This document shows positions 52,601 to 62,595 of a stretch of 64,000 nucleotides of DNA, one piece after another. The stretch is from JAPLJC01 sp052326585. GTDB lineage: Bacteria > Desulfobacterota > Desulfobaccia > Desulfobaccales > 0-14-0-80-60-11. Within the stretch, counting starts at the first letter, position 1. Every line of letters starts with the position of its first letter. The notes beneath the pieces are model-generated. The model worked only from the letters and a program-made list of their open reading frames with translations. It was not told the origin of the DNA and ran no database searches. The stretch is from the NCBI GenBank assembly GCA_052326585.1, contig JBKQLU010000029.1, forward strand, positions 1 through 64,000, read 5' to 3'. Position numbers and translations under genes: made by a program.

Positions 52601-52810
52601 TCAATCTTTCCCGAGCATCACGCTGGTGGCTTTGATCAGCATACTGATCGGATCACCCACCTTGACATCCAACTCCTTGACGGCCTCAGCGCTGACCAGG
52701 GCCGTCATCACTTGACCGCCGCCGATATCCATCTTGACCTTGGCCATGATCGTGCCTGTTTTGACGTCTATGACCTTACCCTTAATCACATTGCGAGTGC
52801 TCAGTTTCAT
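52601..52810 (-). CDS. mop: Molybdopterin/molybdate-binding Mop protein (TOBE domain)
   Basis: A 69-aa single TOBE domain (MKLSTRNVIKGKVIDVKTG ... VTALVSAEAVKELDVKVGDPISMLIKATSVML). Mop proteins assemble into hexamers that bind molybdate or tungstate and buffer it for cofactor synthesis. Start ATG at 52810 follows GAGGAT. There is no Mo transporter gene next to it. The 52811-53012 spacer has no gene. Confidence 0.9.
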   Translation of the reverse strand: MKLSTRNVIKGKVIDVKTGTIMAKVKMDIGGGQVMTALVSAEAVKELDVKVGDPISMLIKATSVMLGKD

Positions 52811-53012
52811 GGCAAATTATCCTCATGATAATTGGGTTCGCTATCACTAGAAAATTAAGCATTAGCTTGGATTTAATCAAGTTGGGGAGTCGAGCGATTG
52901 ATCGCCCCGCCGGATTGCGCATTGCGCCCTTTGGACCGCGGCGCCGATGCTGGCCGTCTTCGCCGGGCCGGCGTACTTGGGCTTCTTAACCGGCTAAGGC
53001 TGGCTGATCCCT

Positions 53013-54092
53013 CTAGATAATTGGATTTTTCTTTAAGCGCTGGCTGACCCCTTTGATCAGGATCGGCCAGGCGATGGTGGCGTCGCTCAGGACCTCGGCG
53101 AAGCGGCCGCCGTCCTCCGGCGAGACAAATTTCCCCCAGGAGACCCCTTCCTTGAAGGTACAGCCGCTCAAGCCGCCCCAATGGGCCGGCTCCGGGCAGA
53201 TGCGCACCCCATAATGGAAGCGCACTTCGGGGAGGTCGAGCCGCAGCCTGGTCTGGAGCAGATCCAGGTAGGGGGCTACCTGTTGGGCCCAGTTGCGGGG
53301 CACCCCGCCGCCGATGGTAAAAATCCCCAGTTTCCCCGCCGTCAGGGCCTGCCGGGCATAGGCCCCCAGGTCCAGGAAGGGATTGAACTTAAGCGACACC
53401 ACCTCCAGGGCCTCGGAGAGCGGGCGCCCGGCCGCCAGGGCCTGGCGCACCATATAAACCGCCAGGTCCAGACCCAACTCCGAGTCGGTGAAGGCCGGGA
53501 TGAACACCGGCACCCCTTTCAGATAGGCGTTTCTCAAGATTCCCGGGGCCTCGCTCTGTTCCGCCAGGTATCTCCCCAGTTCCCGGCAGATGGCGGCCGA
53601 GGACCAGACGCATTCTTGATCCAGCCCCTCCAGCACCCGCCGGAAGACGTCTTCGGCATAGTCCAGGTTGGCCTCCATCTCCAGGGTGTCGTAGATGCGA
53701 TTGTAACCCTGCCGGAACAGCACCCGGTCCGGGACCTCCTCGCGATGCTTGTAATGCACCCGGCCCAGGGTCTCGATAAATCCGTGGGCGATCAAGGCTC
53801 CGGTGGTGACGATCATCTTCAGCCAACCCCGGTCGATCATCTCGCAGATGAGCAGGCCCATCTTGGCCACGCTCATGGCCCCGGAAAAGGTGCCGACCAC
53901 GGTGCAGTCGGGGTCCCGTAGCATAGCCTCCAGGACCTCGGCCGCCTCCCCCAGGTTGCGGCCGCCGAAGGCGGTCCGCCCCATGGCCCTGAGGAGCTCA
54001 TCGAAATCCTCAATGGCGTTAAGGTCCAGGGGCAGCAGCGGCGTCAGGCCGTCTTGGGCCCCATCATGTAAATCCTCAAGTTTCCGGCGCAT
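53013..54092 (-). CDS. Deoxyhypusine synthase-family protein
   Basis: A 359-aa bacterial homolog of deoxyhypusine synthase. The NAD-binding features are VVGTFSGAMSVAKMGLL and MIVTTGALIAHGFIETLG. The active Lys of the family is kept in GCTFKEGVSWGKFVSPEDG. Bacterial members make deoxyhypusine-like or homospermidine-type products, because bacteria lack eIF5A; function here is unproven. Same strand as the NAD kinase upstream, 84 bases apart, so both may share a transcript. Confidence 0.88.
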   Translation of the reverse strand: MRRKLEDLHDGAQDGLTPLLPLDLNAIEDFDELLRAMGRTAFGGRNLGEAAEVLEAMLRDPDCTVVGTFSGAMSVAKMGLLICEMIDRGWLKMIVTTGALIAHGFIETLGRVHYKHREEVPDRVLFRQGYNRIYDTLEMEANLDYAEDVFRRVLEGLDQECVWSSAAICRELGRYLAEQSEAPGILRNAYLKGVPVFIPAFTDSELGLDLAVYMVRQALAAGRPLSEALEVVSLKFNPFLDLGAYARQALTAGKLGIFTIGGGVPRNWAQQVAPYLDLLQTRLRLDLPEVRFHYGVRICPEPAHWGGLSGCTFKEGVSWGKFVSPEDGGRFAEVLSDATIAWPILIKGVSQRLKKNPII

Positions 54093-54176
54093 TTGATTAG
54101 TCCTGTCTGCTGTGTTCTGAAAGAGGCTCTCGGCCGGGAGCGGCAGGCGAGCCCTGGGAGAAGAACCTTTGCAAGA

Positions 54177-55046
54177 TTAAAAGGGGAGTTCTTTTACCGG
54201 CAAGGCCCCCCCCAGCTCTTCCCAGCCCAGCTTGGTGCGCAGGATCTCAAAGTGGCTGCGCCTGGGATGCTTCACCAGCTTGACATGGTAGGCGCCGCAG
54301 CGCACTTCCAGACGATCCTGCGGATTAAGGGCGCGGCCCACCTGGCCATCCAGGGTGAGGTAAAGGTCCTGGACCTTTTCATCGACAGTGACGGCCACGG
54401 TCACCGTCCCCGGCAAGATGATAGGCCGGTTACTCAGGGTGTGGGGGCAGATGGGCAGCAGAATGATGGTCTCCAGGGTCGGGTAAACGATGGGGCCCCC
54501 GGCGGACATGGTGTAGGCGGTGGAACCGGTGGGGGTGGAGACGATCAAGCCGTCCGCCCGGTAAGTGGCAAGGTATTCGCCGTCGATCCGGGTGGTAAGT
54601 TCGGCGATGCGGGCCAGGGCCCCTTTGTTGATCACCGCGTCATTCAGGACGTTTTCCCGCCAGACGGTCTCCCCTCCCCGGATGAGGCTGACAGACAGGA
54701 TCATCCGTTCATCCACCTGAAATTTTCCCGGCAAGATATGCTCTTCCAGGCAGGGGTAAAGATCCTCCAGGGAGATTTCCGTGAGGAATCCCAGGCCCCC
54801 CATGTTGACCCCCAGGATGGGCAGGCCCAGGCGCCCGTAATGGCGGGCCACGCTCAAAATGGTGCCGTCGCCCCCCAGAACCACGATGCACTCCGTTTCC
54901 GGCGGCAGGGGCGCGATGTCCGGCTCCGGTTCATTTTCCAGATGGAGGGCGGCCAGCCCCCGGGAAACGAACCAGGCCTGCAAGGCCTGGCCGGCCACCC
55001 AGGCGTCGGCTTTCTGCTTCTTGCTGATAATCGCCAGTGATTTCAC
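54177..55046 (-). CDS. nadK: NAD kinase
   Basis: A 289-aa enzyme phosphorylating NAD to NADP. Signatures: CIVVLGGDGTILSVARHYG, ILGVNMGGLGFLTEI, and DGLIVSTPTGSTAYTMSAGGPIV. The GTG start at 55046 (VKSLAIIS) has GGGAGG four bases upstream, in preference to an ATG nine codons earlier without a site. It diverges from the aminotransferase gene at 55142. Confidence 0.94.
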   Translation of the reverse strand: MKSLAIISKKQKADAWVAGQALQAWFVSRGLAALHLENEPEPDIAPLPPETECIVVLGGDGTILSVARHYGRLGLPILGVNMGGLGFLTEISLEDLYPCLEEHILPGKFQVDERMILSVSLIRGGETVWRENVLNDAVINKGALARIAELTTRIDGEYLATYRADGLIVSTPTGSTAYTMSAGGPIVYPTLETIILLPICPHTLSNRPIILPGTVTVAVTVDEKVQDLYLTLDGQVGRALNPQDRLEVRCGAYHVKLVKHPRRSHFEILRTKLGWEELGGALPVKELPF

Positions 55047-55141
55047 TGCGCCTCCCGGGTTGACACTTAACATAATCTTCGATAAATTTCAATGAATTGC
55101 TCTGCGGCGCCGCTGCCGCAATCTTACCGAAAGGAGTATTA

Positions 55142-56338
<1,197 letters not shown>

Positions 56339-56437
56339 GGGGAAAAACAGGTGGGCAGAATACGGCCAGCGCGGCGCGACTCTCTTTATAACCGCGAGTC
56401 CGAGCCGCGCCGTCCGTTCAACTCAGGTAAAGATATT

Positions 56438-56722
56438 TTAGCGGCCGGCCGCCTGCCGCTTGGAAGCCTTCAGCGGATTGACCTTCTGGACCACCTCTTT
56501 TTTGCCATTTTTGGCATGGGTGGCCAGATTACAGGGGCCCCGGCGCCATTTGGCTTCGGGATCGGGAAAAGAACCGCAGAAGCTGGCCTTGGCAAACGGA
56601 AGAGTCCGCTCGCAGCCGTCACAGGCCTCCACCACGGGTTTGCATTGGCCGCCGTTGAACGAACAGCCTCTTTTGGTCATAAAGGTGCAATCGACTCCTG
56701 ATTTAACGCTAACGCAGTGCAT
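56438..56722 (-). CDS. PxxKW family cysteine-rich protein
   Basis: A 94-aa protein with about nine cysteines (CVSVKSGVDCTF..., GCSFNGGQCKPVVEACDGC, SFCGSF) and the diagnostic PEAKWRRGPCNLATH segment, followed by a Lys-rich tail. This small family is known mainly from sulfate reducers and related bacteria; its role is unknown, probably metal or cluster binding. Start ATG with GGAGGG. It has a strong promoter at 56760. Confidence 0.85.
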   Translation of the reverse strand: MHCVSVKSGVDCTFMTKRGCSFNGGQCKPVVEACDGCERTLPFAKASFCGSFPDPEAKWRRGPCNLATHAKNGKKEVVQKVNPLKASKRQAAGR

Positions 56723-56759
56723 GGGCGTACCCTCCTTAGATCATAGGAAATCTTGTATT

Positions 56760-56787
56760 TATATACTAAATATATTATCTTTGTCAA
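56760..56787 (-). promoter_or_regulatory. Strong promoter of the PxxKW gene
   Basis: On the minus strand TTGACA (56782-56787) then an AT-rich stretch with TATATA/TATAAA at about 17 bases, 40 bases before the ATG. The rest of 56788-57153 shows no gene. Confidence 0.65.
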
Positions 56788-57153
56788 GAGATCCCCGCCT
56801 ATTTTTCCGCTAAAATATATTCTGCCTCGGTTCCACCCCTGAGGCCCACGGCCCCGGCGAAGGGGCCGGGTCGTCTATCCAGTAATATCTTGACTAACGC
56901 GGCGGCCCAAGCTCCCCTGGTACTGCCCCAGTGGCACGATGGCGACGGGGCCGCGTCCCGGGGGACCCCCCTCCCCTTCCCGGGCAGCCGCGCCGGTCCG
57001 CTCCGGCCGCATTGACATGGGTCAGCCGATGTTTATTTTATGGAAGAAACCCTTTTCGGAAAAGGATGCCCCATCCAGCTCATCCAGGGATGGGCCCTGC
57101 CCACCGTCTTCCTCAGGGATTTCCCCGGCGGGCGTTTTCAATCAGGGGATGCC

Positions 57154-57741
57154 ATGCCAGCCAAGACCTTAAAAGATTACCAGGCCAAACGGGATTTTCG
57201 CCGCACCCCGGAGCCCGCGCCGGGAGGCCGCGGCGGGTCGGCGGAACCCATCTTCGTGGTCCAGAAGCATGACGCCAGCCATCTCCATTACGACTTCCGC
57301 CTGGAGGTGGATGGGGTCCTGAAATCCTGGGCCATCCCCAAGGGACCCTCCAGCGATCCCCGGGAGAAGCGCCTGGCGGTGCCCACCGAGGACCATCCCC
57401 TGGAATACGCCGGCTTCGAAGGGGTCATCCCGGCGGGAGGTTACGGCGCCGGCACCGTGCTGGTCTGGGACACCGGCAAGTTCCGCAATATCACGGAGAA
57501 GAAGGGAGTGGCCCTCGACCTCCCGGAGGCCCTGGCCCACGGCCACCTCAAGGTCTGGTTGGAGGGGGGCAAGCTCAAAGGCGGCTATGGACTGACCCGG
57601 TTCAAGACCGGCAAGGACGAGGCCTGGCTGCTGGCGAAGGCCGACGACCAGGAGGCGGATGCCGCCACCGACCTGCTGCGGACCCGGCCCGAATCGGTCC
57701 TCAGCGGCCGCACCCTGGAGGAGATTGCCGCCGGGGATTAG
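57154..57741 (+). CDS. Stand-alone LigD 3'-phosphoesterase domain protein
   Basis: A 195-aa protein equal to the phosphoesterase domain of DNA ligase D. Motifs: VVQKHDASHLHYDFRLEVDG with the catalytic His/Asp residues, WAIPKGPS, and VPTEDHPLEYAGFEGVIPAGGYGAG. It trims 3' ribonucleotide or phosphate ends in nonhomologous end joining. No ligase, polymerase or Ku gene is adjacent, so it works as a separate protein or with distant partners. Start at 57154 (MPAKTLKDYQ) with AGGGG; a longer frame upstream has no ribosome site. Confidence 0.9.
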   Translation: MPAKTLKDYQAKRDFRRTPEPAPGGRGGSAEPIFVVQKHDASHLHYDFRLEVDGVLKSWAIPKGPSSDPREKRLAVPTEDHPLEYAGFEGVIPAGGYGAGTVLVWDTGKFRNITEKKGVALDLPEALAHGHLKVWLEGGKLKGGYGLTRFKTGKDEAWLLAKADDQEADAATDLLRTRPESVLSGRTLEEIAAGD

Positions 57742-57865
57742 GGGTGCAGCGCGCTTCCTGCGTCCCGCCCGGGGGACGCCCCCAAGACGCCGGCGCCATT
57801 ACACCCAAACGACTTTTCCCTTGACAGGCAGGGCAAAGTCCAATATCTAGTAGCCTAGAGATGAT

Positions 57866-58030
57866 CCGGGGGCCCATATAGGGCATAATAGGGAAGCCGG
57901 TGCAAGTCCGGCATGGTCCCGCCGCTGTAACCGGGGACGAAACCTGCATAAGGCCACTGTCCAACTTTAAGTGGGATGGGAAGGCGCAGGCGGTAGGAGG
58001 ATCCGGAAGTCAGAAGACCTGCCCGGATGC
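57866..58030 (+). ncRNA. Cobalamin riboswitch
   Basis: Shows the conserved core of the AdoCbl riboswitch: GGGAAGCCGGTGCAAGTCCG and its loop partner, the B12-box part CCGCTGTAACCGGGGACGAA, GCCACTG, and the downstream GGAAGTCAGAAGACCTGCC. It lies about 130 bases before the cbiK start, so cobalamin represses that gene pair. The 57742-57865 spacer holds no gene. Confidence 0.93.
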
Positions 58031-58162
58031 AGGCTTACGCCCCTACGAGGCCTGGCGGGCGCCGGCCGCATTAAGGATCAAGAAGCTGGGTGCAATCCTT
58101 AAGTCATTGCGACTTGAGGATTTTTTTTTGAGAAAAAATTGTCTCTCATCAAGGAGAACAAC

Positions 58163-59047
58163 ATGGTAAAGCGGAGCAAGTCGGGTTGGCTCTGGTTGGC
58201 GCTTATCGTGGCGATGCTAGGCGCCCCCTGGACCCTGAACGCCGCGGCCGCGCCAAAACCCGCCATCGTTTTGGCTGCCTTTGGCACCACCACCAACGCC
58301 TTCCCCACTTATCAAAAAATCGAAGACCAGGTCAAAGAGCGTTTCCCGGGTTATGAAATCCGCTGGGCCTTTACCTCCAATATGGTGCGTCACAAGGTTT
58401 TAGAGGAGCAGCACAAGGAACTAAAGAGCCTGCCCGAGGTCTTGCAGGGCCTGAAGGCGGAAGGTCTTACCCGGGTTGCCATCCAATCCCTGCTTCTGGC
58501 GCCGGGAAAGGAGTGGGAAGGGGTAGTGCGGCAAAGCCGGGAAGTCCCCGGGCTCACCGTAGCCGTGGGTCGGCCCCTGCTCAGCGGTAAGGCGGATGAG
58601 GTGCGGGTTCTCGCTGCCTTATCCAAAGAATTTCCCGCTGATCTGAAGAAAAACGCCGTGGTCCTGGTGGGACATGGCAGTCCCGACCCCCAGGCCCAGG
58701 CCGCCTATGACTCCTTTGCCCAGTTGCTCCATTCCCGCTATCCCGGCGGCAATGTCTTCTTCGGCATGGTGGAATTTGAAAAACCCGGGAAAGAGGAGGT
58801 GCTCCAGGAAATCAAGCAGTCCGGGGCCACCTCTGTCAAGATTATCCCATTTCTGCTGGTGGCCGGGGATCACGTGCAACATGATATCCTGGGGGCCGGT
58901 CCCAAGAGCTGGAAATCCGACCTGCTAAAGATGGGCAACTATCAGGTTGAGGGCGTTCGCCAGGGACTGGGGGAACAGAAAGAGATCGTCAATATCTATC
59001 TGGAACATCTGACTGAGGCGCTGCAGAAATTTCAGGAGGTGAGATGA
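58163..59047 (+). CDS. cbiK: CbiK: secreted sirohydrochlorin cobaltochelatase
   Basis: A 294-aa class II chelatase with a signal peptide (WLWLALIVAMLGAPWTLNAAA), as in the periplasmic CbiK of Desulfovibrio. The metal-binding His are in VLVGHGSPDPQ and GDHVQHDILG; the start of the fold is IVLAAFGTTTN. It inserts cobalt (or iron) into sirohydrochlorin; in the periplasm a haem-transport or metal-buffer role has been proposed. Start at 58163 with AAGGAG. Controlled by the upstream cobalamin riboswitch and overlapping the next ORF by 4 bases. Confidence 0.93.
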   Translation: MVKRSKSGWLWLALIVAMLGAPWTLNAAAAPKPAIVLAAFGTTTNAFPTYQKIEDQVKERFPGYEIRWAFTSNMVRHKVLEEQHKELKSLPEVLQGLKAEGLTRVAIQSLLLAPGKEWEGVVRQSREVPGLTVAVGRPLLSGKADEVRVLAALSKEFPADLKKNAVVLVGHGSPDPQAQAAYDSFAQLLHSRYPGGNVFFGMVEFEKPGKEEVLQEIKQSGATSVKIIPFLLVAGDHVQHDILGAGPKSWKSDLLKMGNYQVEGVRQGLGEQKEIVNIYLEHLTEALQKFQEVR

Positions 59048-59301
59048 AGAGCGGGTTGATCGTCTATCTGGTGGGCGCTGGGGAATTGCCGGAGGACTTT
59101 GATCTGGCGAGCTGCTGTAAGGAAATGGGCTTCCCGGCCGATCGCGTGGAACTGGTGGGCGCAAGGCAAGGATTCTTCGAGGTGAACGATGCCTGGCATC
59201 ACCTGTTCACCAAGGGTTATGGGGACATCAAACTCTTGGTGGCGCAAACCGAGCAAAGATGTCTGCGGCCGCTGTCCCCTTTGGTGCGTCTGAACGGCTA
59301 G
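59044..59301 (+). CDS. Unknown 85-aa protein coupled to cbiK
   Basis: An 85-aa cytoplasmic-looking protein (MKSGLIVYLVGAGELPEDFDLASCCKEMGFPADRVELVG...), with a CC pair and a HH pair that may bind metal. Start overlaps the cbiK stop by 4 bases (ATGA), so it is translated with it under the same riboswitch. Not recognised. A strong terminator follows. Confidence 0.75.
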   Translation: MKSGLIVYLVGAGELPEDFDLASCCKEMGFPADRVELVGARQGFFEVNDAWHHLFTKGYGDIKLLVAQTEQRCLRPLSPLVRLNG

Positions 59302-59320
59302 GTAAACCAAGAAGGCCAAA

Positions 59321-59379
59321 TTAAGCCGCGCCCGCGCCTCCGGTCTCAGGACCGGATAAGGCCGGCGCGGCTTAACTTT
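59321..59379. terminator. Bidirectional terminator between cbiK and cbiO
   Basis: 12-bp stem TTAAGCCGCGCC / GGCGCGGCTTAA enclosing a second hairpin CCGGTC-TCAG-GACCGG. It serves the two converging operons. Confidence 0.85.
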
Positions 59380-59399
59380 TGGCGAACCGGCCCCCGAGG

Positions 59400-60218
59400 T
59401 CAATCATGGAGGTGATAATGCCGGTGCTCACCGTCGTGCCCGTGTTTGTGAAAGCGCGGGTCGATCAAGTTCACGCGGAAGAGCAGGTCCCGGTCGGAGA
59501 GAAGCTCCGCCGGGGTCCCATTGGCCACCACCCGATGATCCTCCCCGAAGACCAGGACCCGATCGGCAATCTCTTCAACGATATCGAGATCGTGGGTAGC
59601 CGTGATCAGGGTTTTGCCAAACCGGCCAAACTGAACCAGCAGGTCAATCACCCAGCGCCGGGTGCGCGGGTCGAGAGTCGCGGTGGGTTCATCGAGCAGC
59701 AGCACGGCTGGATTCGTGGCCACTACCGAAGCCAGCGCCACCCTCCTTTTCTCCCCGCCGCTCAGTTTGAAAGGCGGCCGGTCCTTAAGGTCCTTCAGGC
59801 CAAAAAGTTCGAGGACCTCCGTAACGCGTTGCCGCACCTCCGCTTCGCCCAGACCCAGGTGCAGGGGACCAAAGGCAATCTCCTCCCACACCGTAGATGA
59901 AAAGAGTTGCGTCTCAGAGTTCTGAAAAACGAACCCCACCCGCCGCCGGAAGGCCTGGTTGAATCCGTCGTCGTTTAAACTCTTCTCCTCCAGCGCCTGG
60001 CCGAAGGCCTGGAAAACCCCTTCTTGAGGAAAGAGCAGGCCATCCAGAACTTTAAGCAAGGTAGATTTGCCCGACCCGTTGGCGCCCAGGAGAACAATCC
60101 GTTCCTGCTCGTGAATGACCAGGTCCAGGTCCAGAACCCCGATTTCCCCGCCCGGATAATGGTAGCCCACTTTTTCCAGTTGGAAGACCGGCGCTCCGGC
60201 CGTCTCAGCCGAGGACAC
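59400..60218 (-). CDS. cbiO: CbiO: ATPase of the cobalt ECF transporter
   Basis: A 272-aa ABC ATPase. Walker A LGANGSGKSTLLK, signature LSGGEKRRVALA, Walker B AVLLLDEPTATLD, and H-loop ATHDLDIVEE. The C-terminus ends in a His-rich tail (HKHGHDGEHRHYHLHD) that could bind Co or Ni ions. GTG start at 60218 (VSSAETAG) with GGGAGG five bases upstream; it overlaps the end of cbiQ. It powers CbiMQ cobalt uptake. Confidence 0.93.
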   Translation of the reverse strand: MSSAETAGAPVFQLEKVGYHYPGGEIGVLDLDLVIHEQERIVLLGANGSGKSTLLKVLDGLLFPQEGVFQAFGQALEEKSLNDDGFNQAFRRRVGFVFQNSETQLFSSTVWEEIAFGPLHLGLGEAEVRQRVTEVLELFGLKDLKDRPPFKLSGGEKRRVALASVVATNPAVLLLDEPTATLDPRTRRWVIDLLVQFGRFGKTLITATHDLDIVEEIADRVLVFGEDHRVVANGTPAELLSDRDLLFRVNLIDPRFHKHGHDGEHRHYHLHD

Positions 60219-61182
60219 GGTCACCTCCCACAAACAGAATGGCGATAATCAATACCAGGGCCATCCAGACCCAATCGCTGCGCTTCATCTCAAACCGGAC
60301 CAGCGACTTGGGCAACCCGGCGTAGCCGCGTGCCAGCATGGCGCTGTGCACCTCTTCACTGCAGGCCGCGGTCTTGGCCCAGAGATTTCCCATGGCGGAA
60401 GTGACAAAGCGGCGCTCTTCCCGGGAGTTCACCCGGCCTACGAGGCGGCTCCGGCGGGCCATAAACATGTCAGTGCTCGTATGCAGCAGGAGAAAAATAT
60501 ACCGGTAGGTCATCTCCAATACCGAGAGAAATACCGCGGGGATCCGCAGGACGCTGAGCGCCTTGAGCAGGGTGTTCCAGCGGGTGGTGAGGGTCAGCAG
60601 CACGGCCAGGGAAACGGAGGCGCCAACTCTTAGTATCAGCAGCACCGCGGCGGCCAGCCCTTCTTTGGTTATCGCCACCGAGCCGGGAATGGTCCAGTAA
60701 CCCAGCTTCACCGGCTGGCCCAGATGAAACAGCACCAGGAGCGGAGTGCCGGGGCGCACCACGTTGAACAGGGTGGGAAAGACCACCAGCCCGGTAAAGA
60801 GAGGCACCACAATCCATACCCTTTTGGCAAAGGTTCCCAGCGGCACCCTGGAGCTCCACGCCAGCCAAAAAAGCCATAAATTGAACAGGATCAACGGAAA
60901 GATATGGTGCAGCAGGCCGACGATACCGATGAGAAAAAGGAGCGTCACCAGTTTGGCGCGGGGATCCAACCCCTGCAAAAGACCCGGCCGGCTGGCGATA
61001 GACTCGGAGAAGACCTCTTCCTGGAGGGCTTCGGCAATTGCCTGCAAGGTCTTTTCTACGAAGCCGCGCTTAGAAGAACGTCTGGCGGCGGCCTGGGGCC
61101 CAGGCGGGGTTATCTTCTCTTTAAGCCAGGACGGCACCGGCCGCTCTCCGGCCTCCCGCTCAGCACTTCCCGATTGTTTCAA
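60205..61182 (-). CDS. cbiQ: CbiQ: membrane T-component of the cobalt ECF transporter
   Basis: A 325-aa membrane protein with about five helices after a hydrophilic N-terminal 75 residues. The ECF T-component signatures are the Arg-rich EERRFVTSAMGNLWAK and AMLARGYAG. Overlaps cbiM by 4 bases upstream and cbiO by 14 bases downstream. Confidence 0.9.
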   Translation of the reverse strand: MKQSGSAEREAGERPVPSWLKEKITPPGPQAAARRSSKRGFVEKTLQAIAEALQEEVFSESIASRPGLLQGLDPRAKLVTLLFLIGIVGLLHHIFPLILFNLWLFWLAWSSRVPLGTFAKRVWIVVPLFTGLVVFPTLFNVVRPGTPLLVLFHLGQPVKLGYWTIPGSVAITKEGLAAAVLLILRVGASVSLAVLLTLTTRWNTLLKALSVLRIPAVFLSVLEMTYRYIFLLLHTSTDMFMARRSRLVGRVNSREERRFVTSAMGNLWAKTAACSEEVHSAMLARGYAGLPKSLVRFEMKRSDWVWMALVLIIAILFVGGDRVLG

Positions 61183-62210
61183 TTCTGTCCCCGGCTCTCT
61201 GCCAGCTGGAAGCGCCAGAATAGATAAGTGAGCAGTGAGATGCTGCCGGCGCCAATAACGGCGCAGAGTAGGTAGACGAGGGCAGAGGACCAGAAACTCT
61301 CAAAGCCGGGGAGGGCATAATCGCCGAAAGGGGCATGCGACCAGGTGTCAGCCAGGCGTTGCATCCCGGCGGGAATGAAACCGAGTATTTTCTGCAACTC
61401 TGCGGCGCCCCACTCCCCCCAGGCCGTGCCGGAGGCCAGCAACCCCAAAGGAGACAAGGCCAGCAGCGACCCCAGCCCCCACCACAACCTCCGGTAGCTG
61501 ATGGGGGCAGCGGCGGCAGCATGAGCGGCTGACAACGCCTTAATGTTCAACAGGTCTGGCTGGCAGGATTGCAGGTAGCGGACCACCAGCGCGGTAACTA
61601 CCGCTTCCAAAGGGCCGGCGAAGGCAAAGTGGGCAAAGAGCATGGCCGGGACCGCGACACTGAGCGGATAGGGGCAGTAGAGCGGCAGGCCCTGGGCGCT
61701 GTGGAACAGGATGGGCTGCAGTCCCAACTCCACTCCCGCGGCCAGCGCCGCCGCATTGATCCCCAGGTAGCCGCCTACTGCCGCTCCGACCCAGCGCCTT
61801 TTGGCATGGAGTTCATTTCTGCCGCTGCACAACCGGTAGACGCCATAGGAAATGAACGGGAGAACGAGGGCCATGTTGAAACAATTGGCGGTAAAGGTCC
61901 AGATGCCGCCATCCCCAAAGAGCAGGGCCTGAATGGCCAGGGCAATGGTAATGCAGATCATGGCGGCCCACGGTCCCAGGACTATGGCCAGCAGCCCGCC
62001 TCCCACCGCATGGGCGGAGGTGCCGCCGGGGATAGGCACGTTGTACATCATTATGGTAAAGGAAAAGGCCGCCCCGATGGCCATCAAGGGAACGTATCTC
62101 GATTTGAGCCAGTTCCTCACCTTCCGGGCCGCCGCCATCCAGGCGGGGACCATGACCAGGCCGAAGCTCACGCACGTCGCGGGACTCAGATAGCCGTCGG
62201 GAATGTGCAT
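61179..62210 (-). CDS. cbiM: CbiM: cobalt-binding substrate component with fused PDGLE-like domain
   Basis: A 343-aa protein. The N-terminus MHIPDGYLSP is the Co-binding motif that requires Met1-His2 at the very end, so ATG 62210 is the start, with GGAGG at seven bases. HAVGGGLLAIVLGPWAA is a further conserved segment. The last 120 residues add an extra membrane region (WWGLGSLLALSPLGLLA ... SHAPFGDYALPGFESFWSSALVYLL) that corresponds to the CbiN/PDGLE-type domain, which explains the lack of a separate cbiN. First gene of cbiMQO. Confidence 0.93.
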   Translation of the reverse strand: MHIPDGYLSPATCVSFGLVMVPAWMAAARKVRNWLKSRYVPLMAIGAAFSFTIMMYNVPIPGGTSAHAVGGGLLAIVLGPWAAMICITIALAIQALLFGDGGIWTFTANCFNMALVLPFISYGVYRLCSGRNELHAKRRWVGAAVGGYLGINAAALAAGVELGLQPILFHSAQGLPLYCPYPLSVAVPAMLFAHFAFAGPLEAVVTALVVRYLQSCQPDLLNIKALSAAHAAAAAPISYRRLWWGLGSLLALSPLGLLASGTAWGEWGAAELQKILGFIPAGMQRLADTWSHAPFGDYALPGFESFWSSALVYLLCAVIGAGSISLLTYLFWRFQLAESRGQN

Positions 62211-62350
62211 GATCAATCCTCCTCAGCGCTCCGGAGCGTCACGAGCCCCCGGCATCGCGCTTAAATCTTCCCCATAAAAATAGCCACGAATAGCCGGCGC
62301 CTGCGAGCGCCCAGGCCTTCGTGGCCACTAAATTCACTTAGCTGGTTTGA

Positions 62351-62476
62351 AGCTATTGCAAAAACCGTTGTCGCTGTCATCCTGAACGGAGTGAAGGACC
62401 CCAAGTCATTAAAAATACGGGATTCTTCCCTGCGCTCCGAATGACCTTTTTGGGCAGGCCGAGGTTTTGCAAAGCT
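62351..62476. repeat. MITE-like palindromic element
   Basis: Outer arms AGCTATTGCAAAAACC (62351) and GGTTTTGCAAAGCT (62463) are inverted copies. Inner arms GTCATCCTGAACGGAGTGAA (62376) and its rough complement ending CTCCGAATGAC (62445) form a second inverted pair. No gene lies inside; the remaining gap holds no recognisable gene. Confidence 0.65.
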
Positions 62477-62595
62477 ACTAGGGTTTCATACCCTAACTCA
62501 TATTAATTATCACTAAAGACCACGATGGAAGTAAAGGAAAAAATGTTCCGGGGGAATCCCCTGGTTGCGGCCGCTTCCATGATTATCTTGACAAC

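Noticed and set aside
62211..62350. A second cobalamin riboswitch upstream of cbiM
   Set aside because: No B12-box sequence was found on the minus strand; only a short GC hairpin is present.
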